Below, piece by piece: positions 41,357 through 49,108 of a DNA stretch of 64,000 bases; position 1 is the stretch's first letter; each line of letters begins with the position of its first letter. The notes under the pieces were generated by a model. It saw only the letters and a program-made list of their open reading frames with translations, made no database searches and had not been told where the DNA came from. A program made the position numbers and the translations under genes. Source of the DNA: Actinomycetospora straminea (GTDB lineage: Bacteria; Actinomycetota; Actinomycetes; Mycobacteriales; Pseudonocardiaceae); contig NZ_JAQZAN010000007.1 in the NCBI RefSeq assembly GCF_028737255.1, positions 167,478 through 231,477 on the forward strand, given 5' to 3'.

Positions 41357-41560
41357 TCAGACCCCGTCGTCGAGGAGGTGCTCGTAGCGCAGGCCGAGGT
41401 CGGTGACGACGACGGCCAGCGGGGCGAGCGCGGCGCGCACGCCGGCGGCCGCGCAGGGGGCGAGGTCGTCGTCGGCGGCGAGGGCGCGCAGGGTGTCGTA
41501 GGCGGCCAGCAGCTGGGTCTCGGTGGCCGTCAGCTCGCGTCCGAGCAGGTCGGTGTTCAT
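41357..41560 (-). CDS. 67-residue unknown protein between CoA ligase and monooxygenase fusion
   Basis: MNTDLLGRELTATETQLLAA begins a short, mainly helical, acidic/Leu-Ala-rich protein: two amphipathic helices (TATETQLLAAYDTLRALAADD and CAAAGVRAALAPLAVVVTDL). Its ATG overlaps the ligase stop (ATGA) and its own stop precedes the fusion enzyme ATG by one base, so the three genes are one translational unit. It has one Cys. No family is recognised. A chaperone, tether or small regulatory subunit for the CoA-pathway enzymes is possible; nothing in the sequence proves it. Confidence 0.68.
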   Translation of the reverse strand: MNTDLLGRELTATETQLLAAYDTLRALAADDDLAPCAAAGVRAALAPLAVVVTDLGLRYEHLLDDGV

Positions 41561-42918
41561 ACCGTCTCCTTGACCGAGAGGGCCGCGCGCTGCTGCTCGG
41601 CGCGCAGGTCGGTGAGGCGCTTGGCCTTGAGCTCGAAGCGCGGCAGCTCGTCGGTGGCGGCGCGGCGGACGTGGAACCGCAGGCCCTCGTGGGCGTCGGC
41701 GAGCGCGCGGACGAGGTCGGCGCACAGGCGCTGCCACCCGTCGTCGGCGAGCGTCGGGGAGCACTCGACGAGCAGGATGACCTCGTCGCGGCCGTCGACG
41801 TGCTCGAGCCGGATCTGGAACTCCACGATCCCGTCGAACCCGCGGACGATGGCCTCGATCGCGCCGGGGTAGACGTTCGTGCCGCGGACGAGCTTCATGT
41901 CGTCGACCCGGCCGATGATCCCGCCCCGGTACAGGTCGAACGTGCGCCCGTTGCCCGCGGTCGCCGCCGGCACCTTCACGACGAGGTCGGCGGTCCGGTA
42001 GCGCAGCAACGGGGTGGTCGACCGGCCGAACGAGGTGCAGACCCGCTCGCCGCGCTCGCCGTAGGGCACCTCGAGCCCGGTGGCCGGGTCGATGACCTCC
42101 TCGATGAAGTGGTCCTCGATGACGTGGCAGCCGCCGGGCTGGTTGGCGGGCTCGAACATGACGATCGTCGACACCTCGGTCATGCCGGCGGTGTCGATCG
42201 CCGTCGCGCCCCACGCCCGCTCGATGAGCGCCTTGGTCTCCGGGATCGATCCCGCGGGCTCGCCGGAGAGGATCAGCGTGTGGACCGGCCCGGACGGCAG
42301 GTCGATCCCGAGCGCCTCGGCCTCCTGGGCCAGGCGCAGCGCGTAGGTCGGGGTCGAGGCGACGACGGTCGCGCCGAAGTCGACGATCTGCTGCACGCGT
42401 TGCGGTGTGGTCTGGGCGCCGCCGGGGACGGTCAGGGCGCCGAGCTTCTCGAGGCCGCCGTGGAGGCCCCAGAAGCCGATGAAGCTGCCGTAGCCGAAGG
42501 CGACGTAGCCGACGTCGTGCGGCCGGACCCCCGCGCCCCACAGCGCGTAGCACCACATCTCCGCCGCCCACGACCAGTCCTTGCGCGAGTCCAGCGCGCG
42601 CAGCGGGGTGCGGCCCGAGGTACCGCTGGTCGTGTGCACGCGGATGGCGTTCTCGGGCCCGGTGACCGGCAGCTGCCCGTAGGGCGGGGTCGCGTCCTGG
42701 CTCGCCATCCAGTCCTCACGGGTGAGGAACGGGAGGCGCGCCAGGTCGTCCCAGGTGCGCAGACGCTCGGGGTCGACGCCCGCGAGCGTCCGGGCGTAGT
42801 GCGGGCTGCGCGCCTTGGCCCAGGCGACCGTGCGGCGGAGCTTGACCATCTGGAGCTCGCGCAGCTGCTCCCGCGGCAGGGTCTCGGTCTTCGGGTTCCA
42901 GAAGGGTCGGTCGCTCAC
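41557..42918 (-). CDS. PaaK-like aryl-CoA ligase (AMP-forming)
   Basis: A 453-residue member of the phenylacetate/2-aminobenzoate-CoA ligase family. VHTTSGTSGRTPLRAL (96-105 P-loop), TAGMTEVSTIVMFEP (AMP-binding), RYRTADLV and RGGIIGRVDDMKLVRGTNVYPGAIEAIV (hinge and C-terminal domain), with a final LPRFELKAKRL Lys region. It activates an aromatic acid to its CoA thioester, supplying the fused monooxygenase downstream. The GTG at 42918 is divergent from the Rid-like gene over 96 bases that include a TTGACG -35-like box. It heads the minus-strand ligase/small protein/monooxygenase operon. Confidence 0.9.
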   Translation of the reverse strand: MSDRPFWNPKTETLPREQLRELQMVKLRRTVAWAKARSPHYARTLAGVDPERLRTWDDLARLPFLTREDWMASQDATPPYGQLPVTGPENAIRVHTTSGTSGRTPLRALDSRKDWSWAAEMWCYALWGAGVRPHDVGYVAFGYGSFIGFWGLHGGLEKLGALTVPGGAQTTPQRVQQIVDFGATVVASTPTYALRLAQEAEALGIDLPSGPVHTLILSGEPAGSIPETKALIERAWGATAIDTAGMTEVSTIVMFEPANQPGGCHVIEDHFIEEVIDPATGLEVPYGERGERVCTSFGRSTTPLLRYRTADLVVKVPAATAGNGRTFDLYRGGIIGRVDDMKLVRGTNVYPGAIEAIVRGFDGIVEFQIRLEHVDGRDEVILLVECSPTLADDGWQRLCADLVRALADAHEGLRFHVRRAATDELPRFELKAKRLTDLRAEQQRAALSVKETV

Positions 42919-42975
42919 GGCAGGCCTCCGTGCTCGGTCGGCGACCACCTCAGTGTGTTGCGGTCTCGGTACGGT

Positions 42976-42981
42976 CGTCAA
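42976..42981 (-). promoter_or_regulatory. Possible -35 element of the CoA-ligase operon
   Basis: On the minus strand the sequence reads TTGACG here, then about 18 bases, then a weak CACACT. It lies 58 bases upstream of the ligase start in the 96-base divergent gap. The region probably also holds the site for the PaaX-family regulator, but I could not identify a convincing inverted repeat. Confidence 0.35.
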
Positions 42982-43014
42982 CGATCCACACCAGACACCC
43001 CGCAGGAGGAAACG

Positions 43015-43404
43015 GTGAGCATCTCCCTCGTCAACCCGGCGTCCCTCGCGAGGCCCAGCGGGTTCACCCACGCCGTGCGCCACGGCGACCTCGTCTGGCT
43101 GTCCGGGCAGACGGCCCTCGACGGCGACGGGCGGATCGTCCCGGGCGGCATCGTCGAGCAGTTCCGCCAGGCGCTGTCCAACGTGGTGACGGCCCTGCGC
43201 GAGGCCGGGGGAGACCCGACGCGGTTCCTGTCGGTGACGATCTACCTGACCGACGTCCCCGACTACCAGGCGCACGGCAAGGAGATCGGCGCCGTGTGGA
43301 AGGAGCTCGTCGGGCGGGACTACCCGGCGATGACGGGCGTGGGCGTCACGGGGCTGTGGCAGCCGGAGGCGCTGGTGGAGATCCAGGCCGTCGCGGCGCT
43401 CTGA
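43015..43404 (+). CDS. Rid (YjgF/YER057c) family protein lacking the catalytic arginine
   Basis: A 129-residue protein with Rid topology: FTHAVRHGDLVWLSGQTALDGDG, EQFRQALSNVVTALREAGGDPTRFLSVTIYLTDVPDY and C-terminal ALVEIQAVAAL. In RidA the enamine-deaminase Arg lies in the PARSCVEV motif; the aligned segment here is YPAMTGVGVTG, with Met106 in its place, so canonical imine deaminase chemistry may be lost or altered. The ribosome site CAGGAGGA is strong. Divergent from the aryl-CoA ligase; its placement suggests action on an enamine/imine or enol intermediate of that pathway. Confidence 0.88.
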   Translation: MSISLVNPASLARPSGFTHAVRHGDLVWLSGQTALDGDGRIVPGGIVEQFRQALSNVVTALREAGGDPTRFLSVTIYLTDVPDYQAHGKEIGAVWKELVGRDYPAMTGVGVTGLWQPEALVEIQAVAAL

Positions 43405-43427
43405 GGCTCACGCGGTGCGCGTCAGCC
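43405..43427. terminator. Bidirectional hairpin between Rid-like and PaaX genes
   Basis: GGCTCACGCG (43405-43414), loop GTG, CGCGTCAGCC (43418-43427): a ten-base stem with one mismatch directly after the Rid-like stop and overlapping the last codons of the convergent PaaX-family gene. Confidence 0.6.
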
Positions 43428-44258
43428 CCGCACGACCGCCCGGACGTGCGCGGCGGCGGGCGCGGCCAGGCGCTCGCGGAACCGCGCGAACAGGGCCTCG
43501 GCGCGCACGCCGATCCAGTCCTCGGGCAGCGCCTCGAGCGGCAGGCCGGGGTCGAGGTAGGGCAGGCGGCGCCAGGCGGTGACGGCCGGGACGTAGTCGG
43601 CGAAGGCCCGGGGCCCGTCGGGCTCGTCCGGCTCGTGGTCGGCGACGGCGGAGAAGCGGCGCAGGTAGTCGGCGTAGGTCGTCTGCAGCGCCTCGAGGTC
43701 CCACCAGGCGGCGATCGTGTCGCGCGGCGGCGCCGGCGAGAGGTGGTCGGCGCGGAAGACGTCGGTGAACTGGCGCAGCCCGCCGCGGTCGAGCGCGCCG
43801 AGCACCGCTTCGTCGAGGTGACCGGGCGCCACCCACGTGCCGGGACCGACCGTGCCCAGGCCGAGCCGGGCCAGCGTCGTCCGCAGCCGGTGGCGCTTGT
43901 CCCGCTCCGACTCGGGCACCGAGAAGACGACGAGCAGCCAGCCGTCGTCGGCGGTCGCCCGACGCCGGCCGAAGATCCGCTCGTCGCCCTCGGCGAGGAT
44001 CGCCAGGGCCTCGGGGGAGGCGCGGTAGCCGGCGGTCCGGCCCTCCTTCTCGGCGTCCAGCCAGCCGCGCTTCTTGAGGCGGAAGACCGCGGACCGGGTG
44101 GCCTGCTCGTCCACCCCGAGGTCGGCCATGAGGCGCACGATCGTCGCGACCGACAGCCATCCGCCCAGGTCGCGGGCGTAGAGCCCGAACAGGGAGACGA
44201 TCAGGGCACGCGGGGTGGCGGACGGGCTCTCGACCTCGCGCACCGCCGCCGTGCTCAC
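43422..44258 (-). CDS. PaaX-family transcriptional regulator
   Basis: A 278-residue protein. The PaaX N-terminal winged helix is PRALIVSLFGLYARDLGGWLSVATIVRLMADLGVDEQATRSAVFRLKKRGWLDAEKEGRTAGY, followed by the central ferredoxin-like domain (DGWLLVVFSVPESERDKRHRLRTTLARLGLGTVGPGTWVAPGHL) and the C-terminal domain. PaaX proteins are repressors relieved by aryl-CoA thioesters such as phenylacetyl-CoA. It is therefore the expected sensor for the CoA thioester made by the neighbouring ligase. It is convergent with the Rid-like gene and just upstream of the thioesterase on the same strand. Confidence 0.9.
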   Translation of the reverse strand: MSTAAVREVESPSATPRALIVSLFGLYARDLGGWLSVATIVRLMADLGVDEQATRSAVFRLKKRGWLDAEKEGRTAGYRASPEALAILAEGDERIFGRRRATADDGWLLVVFSVPESERDKRHRLRTTLARLGLGTVGPGTWVAPGHLDEAVLGALDRGGLRQFTDVFRADHLSPAPPRDTIAAWWDLEALQTTYADYLRRFSAVADHEPDEPDGPRAFADYVPAVTAWRRLPYLDPGLPLEALPEDWIGVRAEALFARFRERLAAPAAAHVRAVVRG

Positions 44259-44324
44259 GCGCCCACCGTAGGCGCCCGATCCCGCGAACCCCGTCGATGG
44301 TCGGACCCTGCCAGCAGGTCCTCC

Positions 44325-44741
44325 TCAGGCCGTGCGCTGCAGGCCCTCCAGCGCCGCCCGCCGGTGACCCTCGATCGGCACCGTCTTCTCCGTCTCGCGG
44401 TCGACGAACGCGTGCACGAAGTCGCCGGTGAAGAACAGCTCGCCGTCGCCGCGGTACATGCCGACCTCGAACCGGACGCTGGAGGTGCCGAGCTCGCCGA
44501 CCCGCAGGCCGACCGACACGACGTCGGGGAACCCGGCCTGCGCCTTGTACTCGCAGCGCACCTCCATGACGAGGCCGGCCGTGTCGCCCCCGTGCGGGTC
44601 GAGGCAGTCGTTCTCGATCAGCCAGCGGTTGACGACCGTGTCCATGATCGCGTGGTGCACCACGTTGTTGAGGTGCCCGTACTGGTCGTTGTCGTTCCAG
44701 CGGGTGGTGACGTCCTGCCAGTGCCCGTAGTCGTCGGCCAT
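44325..44741 (-). CDS. hotdog-fold acyl-CoA thioesterase (4HBT type)
   Basis: A 138-residue protein with the 4HBT signature WNDNDQYGHLNNVVHHAIMDTV (catalytic Asp near residue 17-19), then VRCEYKAQAGFPDVVSVGLRVGELGTSSVRFEVGMY and a FVHAFVDRETEKTVPI end. It resembles 4-hydroxybenzoyl-CoA and YbgC-type thioesterases. In context it may release CoA from dead-end or product aryl-CoA (gentisyl-CoA-like) intermediates. It lies 66 bases upstream of PaaX on the same strand and 82 bases from the divergent AraC gene. Confidence 0.87.
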   Translation of the reverse strand: MADDYGHWQDVTTRWNDNDQYGHLNNVVHHAIMDTVVNRWLIENDCLDPHGGDTAGLVMEVRCEYKAQAGFPDVVSVGLRVGELGTSSVRFEVGMYRGDGELFFTGDFVHAFVDRETEKTVPIEGHRRAALEGLQRTA

Positions 44742-44823
44742 GGGGCGAGGTCGCCCGTGGCGCGGGCCGCGCAAACCCGGTGTGGTGGACACGCCGTGCG
44801 GGGCGCGCTTCGATGCCGGAGGT

Positions 44824-45747
44824 ATGGGAGCGACCCCGGCGCCCGCCGCGTGGTCCACGGCCGCCGTCGACCAGGACGACGCGTTCGCCTACTGGCGCGA
44901 CGTCATCTGCGAGGCGTTCGTCCAGCTCGCCGCCCGCCCGGTGGCGCCGGGCCCGTTCGCGGGGCGGATCGAGCACACGGGGGCCGACGACCTCGCGCTC
45001 TCCCTCGTCGCGGCCGGGCCCCAGCAGGTGGACCGCACGCCGGGCCTGATCCGGCAGGGCCACGAGGACTACGTCCTGGCGAGCATCCAGCTCGACGGGC
45101 AGGGCGTGGTGACCCAGGGGGACCGCCGTGCCGCGCTGTCGGCCGGGTCGATGGCGTTCTACGACAGCACCCGCCCCTACACGCTGCGCTTCGACGACCC
45201 GTTCCGCCAGCTCGTCGTCCAGGTCCCCACGGCCGCGCTGACCCGGCGCCGGACCGACGGCGCGACCGCCGTGGCGCTGCCCGCGGACGGGCCGGGGCGG
45301 CTCGTCGCCGACTTCTTCGTCGGGCTCGCGCGCCAGGGGACGGTCGACCCGGGCCTCGTGCCCCACGCCCTCGGGCTGCTCGACTTCGCCCTGGGGCTCG
45401 CCGCCGGTGCCGCGACCGAGGAGCCGGGCGCCGCGCTGCGCGAGCGCGTCCACCGGGTCGTGGCCCGCGCGGCGACCGACCAGGACGTCGGCGTCGACGC
45501 GATCGCCGCCGCCTGCCGGGTCTCGCGCCGCACGCTCTACCGGGTGCTCGCGACCGAGGGGGAGACGGTCGCGGGCCTGCTGCGCCGTGAGCGCGTCCGG
45601 CGGGCCCGGGCGCTCCTGCGCGGCTCGCCGGCGCTGCCCCTGCCCGTCGTCGCGCGGCGCAGCGGGTTCGCCGGCGAGACCCAGCTCCACCGCACGTTCC
45701 GCGCCGAGACCGGGACGACGCCCGCGGCCTACCGCGCGGGTCGCTGA
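44824..45747 (+). CDS. AraC-family transcriptional regulator
   Basis: A 307-residue regulator. The N-terminal cupin-like AraC-binding domain (about 30-150) has QVDRTPGLIRQGHEDYVLASIQLDGQG and SAGSMAFYDSTRPYTLRFDDPFRQLVVQVP, a pattern of the AraC_binding_2 (NitR/ChnR-like) subgroup. The C-terminal double helix-turn-helix has IAAACRVSRRTLYRVLATEG and ARRSGFAGETQLHRTFRAETGTTPAAYR. GGAGG immediately precedes the ATG. It is the nearest regulator of the nitrilase gene downstream on the same strand, which matches known AraC/nitrilase pairs, and may also act on the divergent thioesterase. Confidence 0.9.
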   Translation: MGATPAPAAWSTAAVDQDDAFAYWRDVICEAFVQLAARPVAPGPFAGRIEHTGADDLALSLVAAGPQQVDRTPGLIRQGHEDYVLASIQLDGQGVVTQGDRRAALSAGSMAFYDSTRPYTLRFDDPFRQLVVQVPTAALTRRRTDGATAVALPADGPGRLVADFFVGLARQGTVDPGLVPHALGLLDFALGLAAGAATEEPGAALRERVHRVVARAATDQDVGVDAIAAACRVSRRTLYRVLATEGETVAGLLRRERVRRARALLRGSPALPLPVVARRSGFAGETQLHRTFRAETGTTPAAYRAGR

Positions 45748-45866
45748 GGCACGGATCGTCAGCCCGCCCGGCACGCGACGGCAGCCGGTGACGCGGGCGG
45801 CGTCGCACGATGCCTCCGACGACGCCGGGTGGGGCGTCGCCGGGTGGGCCGACGAGAGGGAACGCG

Positions 45867-46889
45867 ATGACGAACGTGGTGCGGGTGGCCGCCGTCCAGG
45901 CCGAGCCGCGGTGGCTCGACATCGACGCCGGCGTGGAGCAGGTCGTCGGGTACATCGCCGACGCGGCCGCGCAGGGCGTGGCGCTCGTGAGCTTCGGGGA
46001 GACCTTCATCCCCGGCTACCCCTGGTGGATCTGGCTCGACGCGCCCGCGGCGGGCATGCAGTACGTGCACCGCTACCACCAGAACTCGATGACCCGCGAC
46101 GGCGAGCACATGGCGCGCATCGCCGCGGCCGCCGCCGAGCACCGCGTGTGGGTGGTCCTGGGCTTCAGCGAGCGCGCCGGCGGCAGCGTCTACATGGCGC
46201 AGGCGTTCATCAGCGACACCGGCCGGGTCGTCAGCGTGCGCCGCAAGCTCAAGCCCACCCACGTCGAGCGCTCGGTGTTCGGCGAGGGCGACGGCAGCGA
46301 CATCCAGGTCCACGAGACCCCGCTCGGCCGCCTCGGCGCCCTGAACTGCTGGGAGCACTTCCAGCCGCTGACGAAGTACGCGATGTACAGCCTCGGCGAG
46401 CAGATCCACGTCGCCGCGTGGCCGAGCTTCTCGGTCTACCGGGGCGGGGCGCGGGCGCTCGGCCCGGAGGTCAACAACGCCGCCAGCCTCGTCTACGCCG
46501 TGGAGGGGCAGACCTTCGTCGTCGCCCCGTGCTCGGTGGTCGGGCAGGCCGCCCACGACCTGTACTGCGACACGGAGACCAAGCGCCAGCTCCTGCTGCA
46601 GGGCGGCGGCTTCGCCCGCGTCTTCGGTCCGGAGGGCACGCCGCTGGGCGAGGACCTGGCCGAGACCGAGGAGGGCCTGGTCGTCGCCGACCTCGACTTC
46701 TCCCTCATCTCGATCGCCAAGTCGGCCGCCGACCCGGTGGGCCACTACTCGCGGCCCGACGTCATGCGCCTGCTCATCAACCGCACGCCGAACAGCGTCG
46801 TCGTCGAGCAGGCGGCCCCGGCCCTGCCGCGCTTCGTCGACGCCGAGGAGCTCGGCCGGCCCGCGTCGGTGCCGGCCGAGACCGGGTGA
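45867..46889 (+). CDS. nitrilase (carbon-nitrogen hydrolase)
   Basis: A 340-residue enzyme with an intact triad: Glu45 (FGETFIPGYPWWIWL), Lys129 (VRRKLKPTHVERSVFGEGDGSD) and Cys161 (GALNCWEHFQPL). The CWEH variant and the length are typical of true bacterial nitrilases that convert aliphatic, aryl or arylaceto nitriles to acids and ammonia. It follows an AraC-family regulator by 119 bases. Neighbouring aromatic-acid genes suggest it may generate an aromatic or arylacetic acid for degradation. A GAGAGGGAA ribosome site precedes the ATG. Confidence 0.92.
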   Translation: MTNVVRVAAVQAEPRWLDIDAGVEQVVGYIADAAAQGVALVSFGETFIPGYPWWIWLDAPAAGMQYVHRYHQNSMTRDGEHMARIAAAAAEHRVWVVLGFSERAGGSVYMAQAFISDTGRVVSVRRKLKPTHVERSVFGEGDGSDIQVHETPLGRLGALNCWEHFQPLTKYAMYSLGEQIHVAAWPSFSVYRGGARALGPEVNNAASLVYAVEGQTFVVAPCSVVGQAAHDLYCDTETKRQLLLQGGGFARVFGPEGTPLGEDLAETEEGLVVADLDFSLISIAKSAADPVGHYSRPDVMRLLINRTPNSVVVEQAAPALPRFVDAEELGRPASVPAETG

Positions 46890-46892
46890 CGA

Positions 46893-47306
46893 TCAGGAGT
46901 CGAGTGCGCCGGCCCGCTCGACGAGCTGCTTGATCGCGGCCAGCGTCTCGTCGACGCCGCCCTGGATGCTGCCGTCGGTGTCCTCGGTGACCCGCTCGGT
47001 GTGGATGTGCACCTCGACCTCGCTGCGGTCGTCGCCGACCGCCCGGACGTCGAGGTAGCCGTGGTAACCCCCGCCCTCGGAGCCCCAGGCGAGGTGGCGG
47101 GTCTCGTCGGTGACCTCGAACCACGCCCGCCCCTCGACCTGCGAGCCGTCGGGCAGCGCGGCGGTGGTGCGGACCTCGTTGCCCTCGCCGGGCTCGGCGG
47201 AGGTCATGCGCGCGAAGTACCGCGGGAGGTTGTGCACGTCGGAGAGGTAGGCGAACAGGACGTCGTCGGCGGCGTCGACGGTGGTGGTGCCCGTGAAATC
47301 GGCCAT
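46893..47306 (-). CDS. SRPBCC-fold (polyketide cyclase/START-like) protein
   Basis: A 137-residue protein: ADFTGTTTVDAADDVLFAYLSDVHNLPRYFARMTSAEP at the N-terminus, HLAWGSEGGGYHGYLDVRAVGDDRSEVEVHIHTE in the middle and a long C-terminal helix (GVDETLAAIKQLVERAGALD). This is the helix-grip SRPBCC fold that binds hydrophobic ligands or acts as a cyclase or stress protein. No catalytic residues can be assigned. It is monocistronic and convergent with the nitrilase, three bases apart. Confidence 0.85.
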   Translation of the reverse strand: MADFTGTTTVDAADDVLFAYLSDVHNLPRYFARMTSAEPGEGNEVRTTAALPDGSQVEGRAWFEVTDETRHLAWGSEGGGYHGYLDVRAVGDDRSEVEVHIHTERVTEDTDGSIQGGVDETLAAIKQLVERAGALDS

Positions 47307-47453
47307 GGGTCGCGGGTAGCCGCGCACCACCGCCGTCACCCGACGGTGCGGCGAGCGGTCGGGCCCGGCCGGTCGTGCACCACCGTCTTGCGTCGGGGTG
47401 AGCGGATGCGGGAACGTCCGTGTCCGTCGGAGCCGGGCGGGAGGCGGGGGACC

Positions 47454-48200
47454 ATGCGCCTGGGCGCCACGCTCACCCACCTCTCGGCCGCGCCGCCGTA
47501 CGCGACCGCCCGGTGGGCCCGGCGCCTCGTCGAGGCCGGCTTCGCGAGCCTGTGGACGCCCGAGGTCGTCGCCCGCGGCCCGTTCGTCCCGGACCCGTTC
47601 GTGACGCTCGCGGTGGCGGCGACGGCCATCGCCGACGTCGAGCTGGGCACGGCCACCGTCCAGGTGCCGCTGCACCACCCCGTCGAGCTCGCCCACCGCG
47701 TCCTGTCGCTCGCCGCTGTCGCCGGCGACCGTCTGGTCCTCGGGGTCAGCCCCGGCTCCACGCGGGCCGACTACGCCGCCCTCGACCGCGACCACGCCGG
47801 GCGCTTCGCCGCCTTCGGGCGCGACGTCGCCCGCCTGCGGGTCCTGCTGGCGCACGGGCGCGACGACGACGCCGCGCTCGACCCGGCCGGCGTCCCCGGA
47901 CTGCGCCTGCTGCTCGGCTCGTGGGGCGCGAACGTCGAGCGGGCCGCGCGGGAGTTCGACGGCTGGCTCGCCGCCGACCACCGGCGCAGCGCCGACGAGA
48001 TCGTCGCGGCCCTCGGGCGGTTCCGCGCCGCCGGGGGAGGGCGGGCGATCGTCTGCGCCGTGCGGCTCTCCTGCCCCGAGGACCTGGCGCCGGCCCGCGA
48101 GCGGCTGGCGAGGTACGCCGAGGCCGGGTTCGACGACGCCGTCGTGGCGATCGAGCCGGGCGGCCCGGAGCCCGAGGACGTGCGGGCGCTGGTCCCGTGA
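47454..48200 (+). CDS. LLM-class, probably F420-dependent, oxidoreductase
   Basis: A 248-residue luciferase-like TIM barrel: LVEAGFASLWTPEVVAR, DVELGTATVQVPLHHPVELAHRVLSLAAVAGDRLVLGVSPGS and LRLLLGSWGANVERAAREFDGWLA. It is shorter than most family members (about 290 or more residues), lacking much of the usual insertion region. The ATG follows GGAGGCGGGG. It is followed 34 bases later by a second LLM enzyme on the same strand, so the two are probably co-transcribed. The cofactor (F420 or FMN) is inferred. Confidence 0.84.
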   Translation: MRLGATLTHLSAAPPYATARWARRLVEAGFASLWTPEVVARGPFVPDPFVTLAVAATAIADVELGTATVQVPLHHPVELAHRVLSLAAVAGDRLVLGVSPGSTRADYAALDRDHAGRFAAFGRDVARLRVLLAHGRDDDAALDPAGVPGLRLLLGSWGANVERAAREFDGWLAADHRRSADEIVAALGRFRAAGGGRAIVCAVRLSCPEDLAPARERLARYAEAGFDDAVVAIEPGGPEPEDVRALVP

Positions 48201-48234
48201 CCCCACCACCCGATCGGAGAGGAGCCGCGACGCC

Positions 48235-49056
48235 GTGGAGTACGGAGTGGTCCTGTTCGCCACCGACGAGACGATCGCCCCGGCCGCGCTGGGGCCCGCG
48301 CTCGAGGAGCGCGGTTTCGAGTCCCTGTTCGTGCCCGAGCACTCGCACATCCCGGCGCGTCGCGAGAGTCCGGCGCCCGGCGGCGGCGACCTGCCCCGGC
48401 ACTTCCACCGGACCATCGACGTCTTCGTGACCCTCGCGGTCGTCGCCGCGACGACCAGCCGCCTGCGCCTCGCCACCGGCGTCGCGCTGCCCGCGGAGCG
48501 CGACGTCATCCACACCGCCAAGCAGGTCGCGAGCCTCGACCTCGTCTCCGGCGGGCGGGCGATCTTCGGCGTCGGCGTCGGGTGGAACCGCGAGGAGGCC
48601 GCCGACCACGGCATCGACCCGCGCCGGCGCGGGAAGGTGCTCGACGAGAAGCTCGCCGCGATGGTCCGCATCTGGACCGAGGAACAGGCCGAGTTCCACG
48701 GCGAGCACGTCGACTTCGGCCCGATGTACTGCTGGCCCAAGCCGGTGCAGCGCCCGCACCCGCCGATCTCCGTCGGCGGCGGGAGCGACGCGGCCCTGCG
48801 CCGCCTGCGCGACCACGGCGACGCGTGGTTGCCCGACGGCTTCGACGTGGCGGAGTACCGGCGGGTCCGGTCGTGGCTGGCCGACGAGGGACGTCCCGAC
48901 GTCCCGTTCACCGCGTTCGGCGCCGACCCCGGCACCCTCGACCCCGACGGCTTCAACGAGGTCGGCGTCGACCGGATCGCGTTCTGGGTCGACCCGGGCC
49001 CGGAGCGCGAGGTGCTGACGCAGCTCGACGCGATCGCCGAGAGGTGGCTGCGGTGA
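48235..49056 (+). CDS. LLM-class F420-dependent oxidoreductase
   Basis: A 273-residue enzyme from a GTG start. It has LGPALEERGFESLFVPEHSHIP, LRLATGVALPAERDVIHTAKQVASLDLVSGGRAIFGVGVGWNREEA, EFHGEHVDFGPMYCWPKPVQRPHPPISVGGGSDAALRR and GVDRIAFWVDPGP, all standard for the F420-dependent LLM family (TIGR03619-like). It is second in tandem with a shorter paralogue; the two share only family-level similarity. The substrate is unknown. Confidence 0.89.
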   Translation: MEYGVVLFATDETIAPAALGPALEERGFESLFVPEHSHIPARRESPAPGGGDLPRHFHRTIDVFVTLAVVAATTSRLRLATGVALPAERDVIHTAKQVASLDLVSGGRAIFGVGVGWNREEAADHGIDPRRRGKVLDEKLAAMVRIWTEEQAEFHGEHVDFGPMYCWPKPVQRPHPPISVGGGSDAALRRLRDHGDAWLPDGFDVAEYRRVRSWLADEGRPDVPFTAFGADPGTLDPDGFNEVGVDRIAFWVDPGPEREVLTQLDAIAERWLR

Positions 49057-49108
49057 GGCGCGCCTCTCTAGGGTCACGACGGGGACCCGGCGCGACGAGG
49101 CGGTGGCG

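Noticed and set aside
39001..41406. Open plus-strand frame of about 800 codons opposite the monooxygenase fusion
   Set aside because: Antisense reflection of a long GC-rich gene; the minus frame has two complete enzyme domains, the plus frame none.
49055..49066. GAGGCGCGCCTC palindrome after the second LLM gene, considered as a terminator
   Set aside because: Perfect but loopless; only four pairs remain with a workable loop. High-GC chance palindrome is likely.
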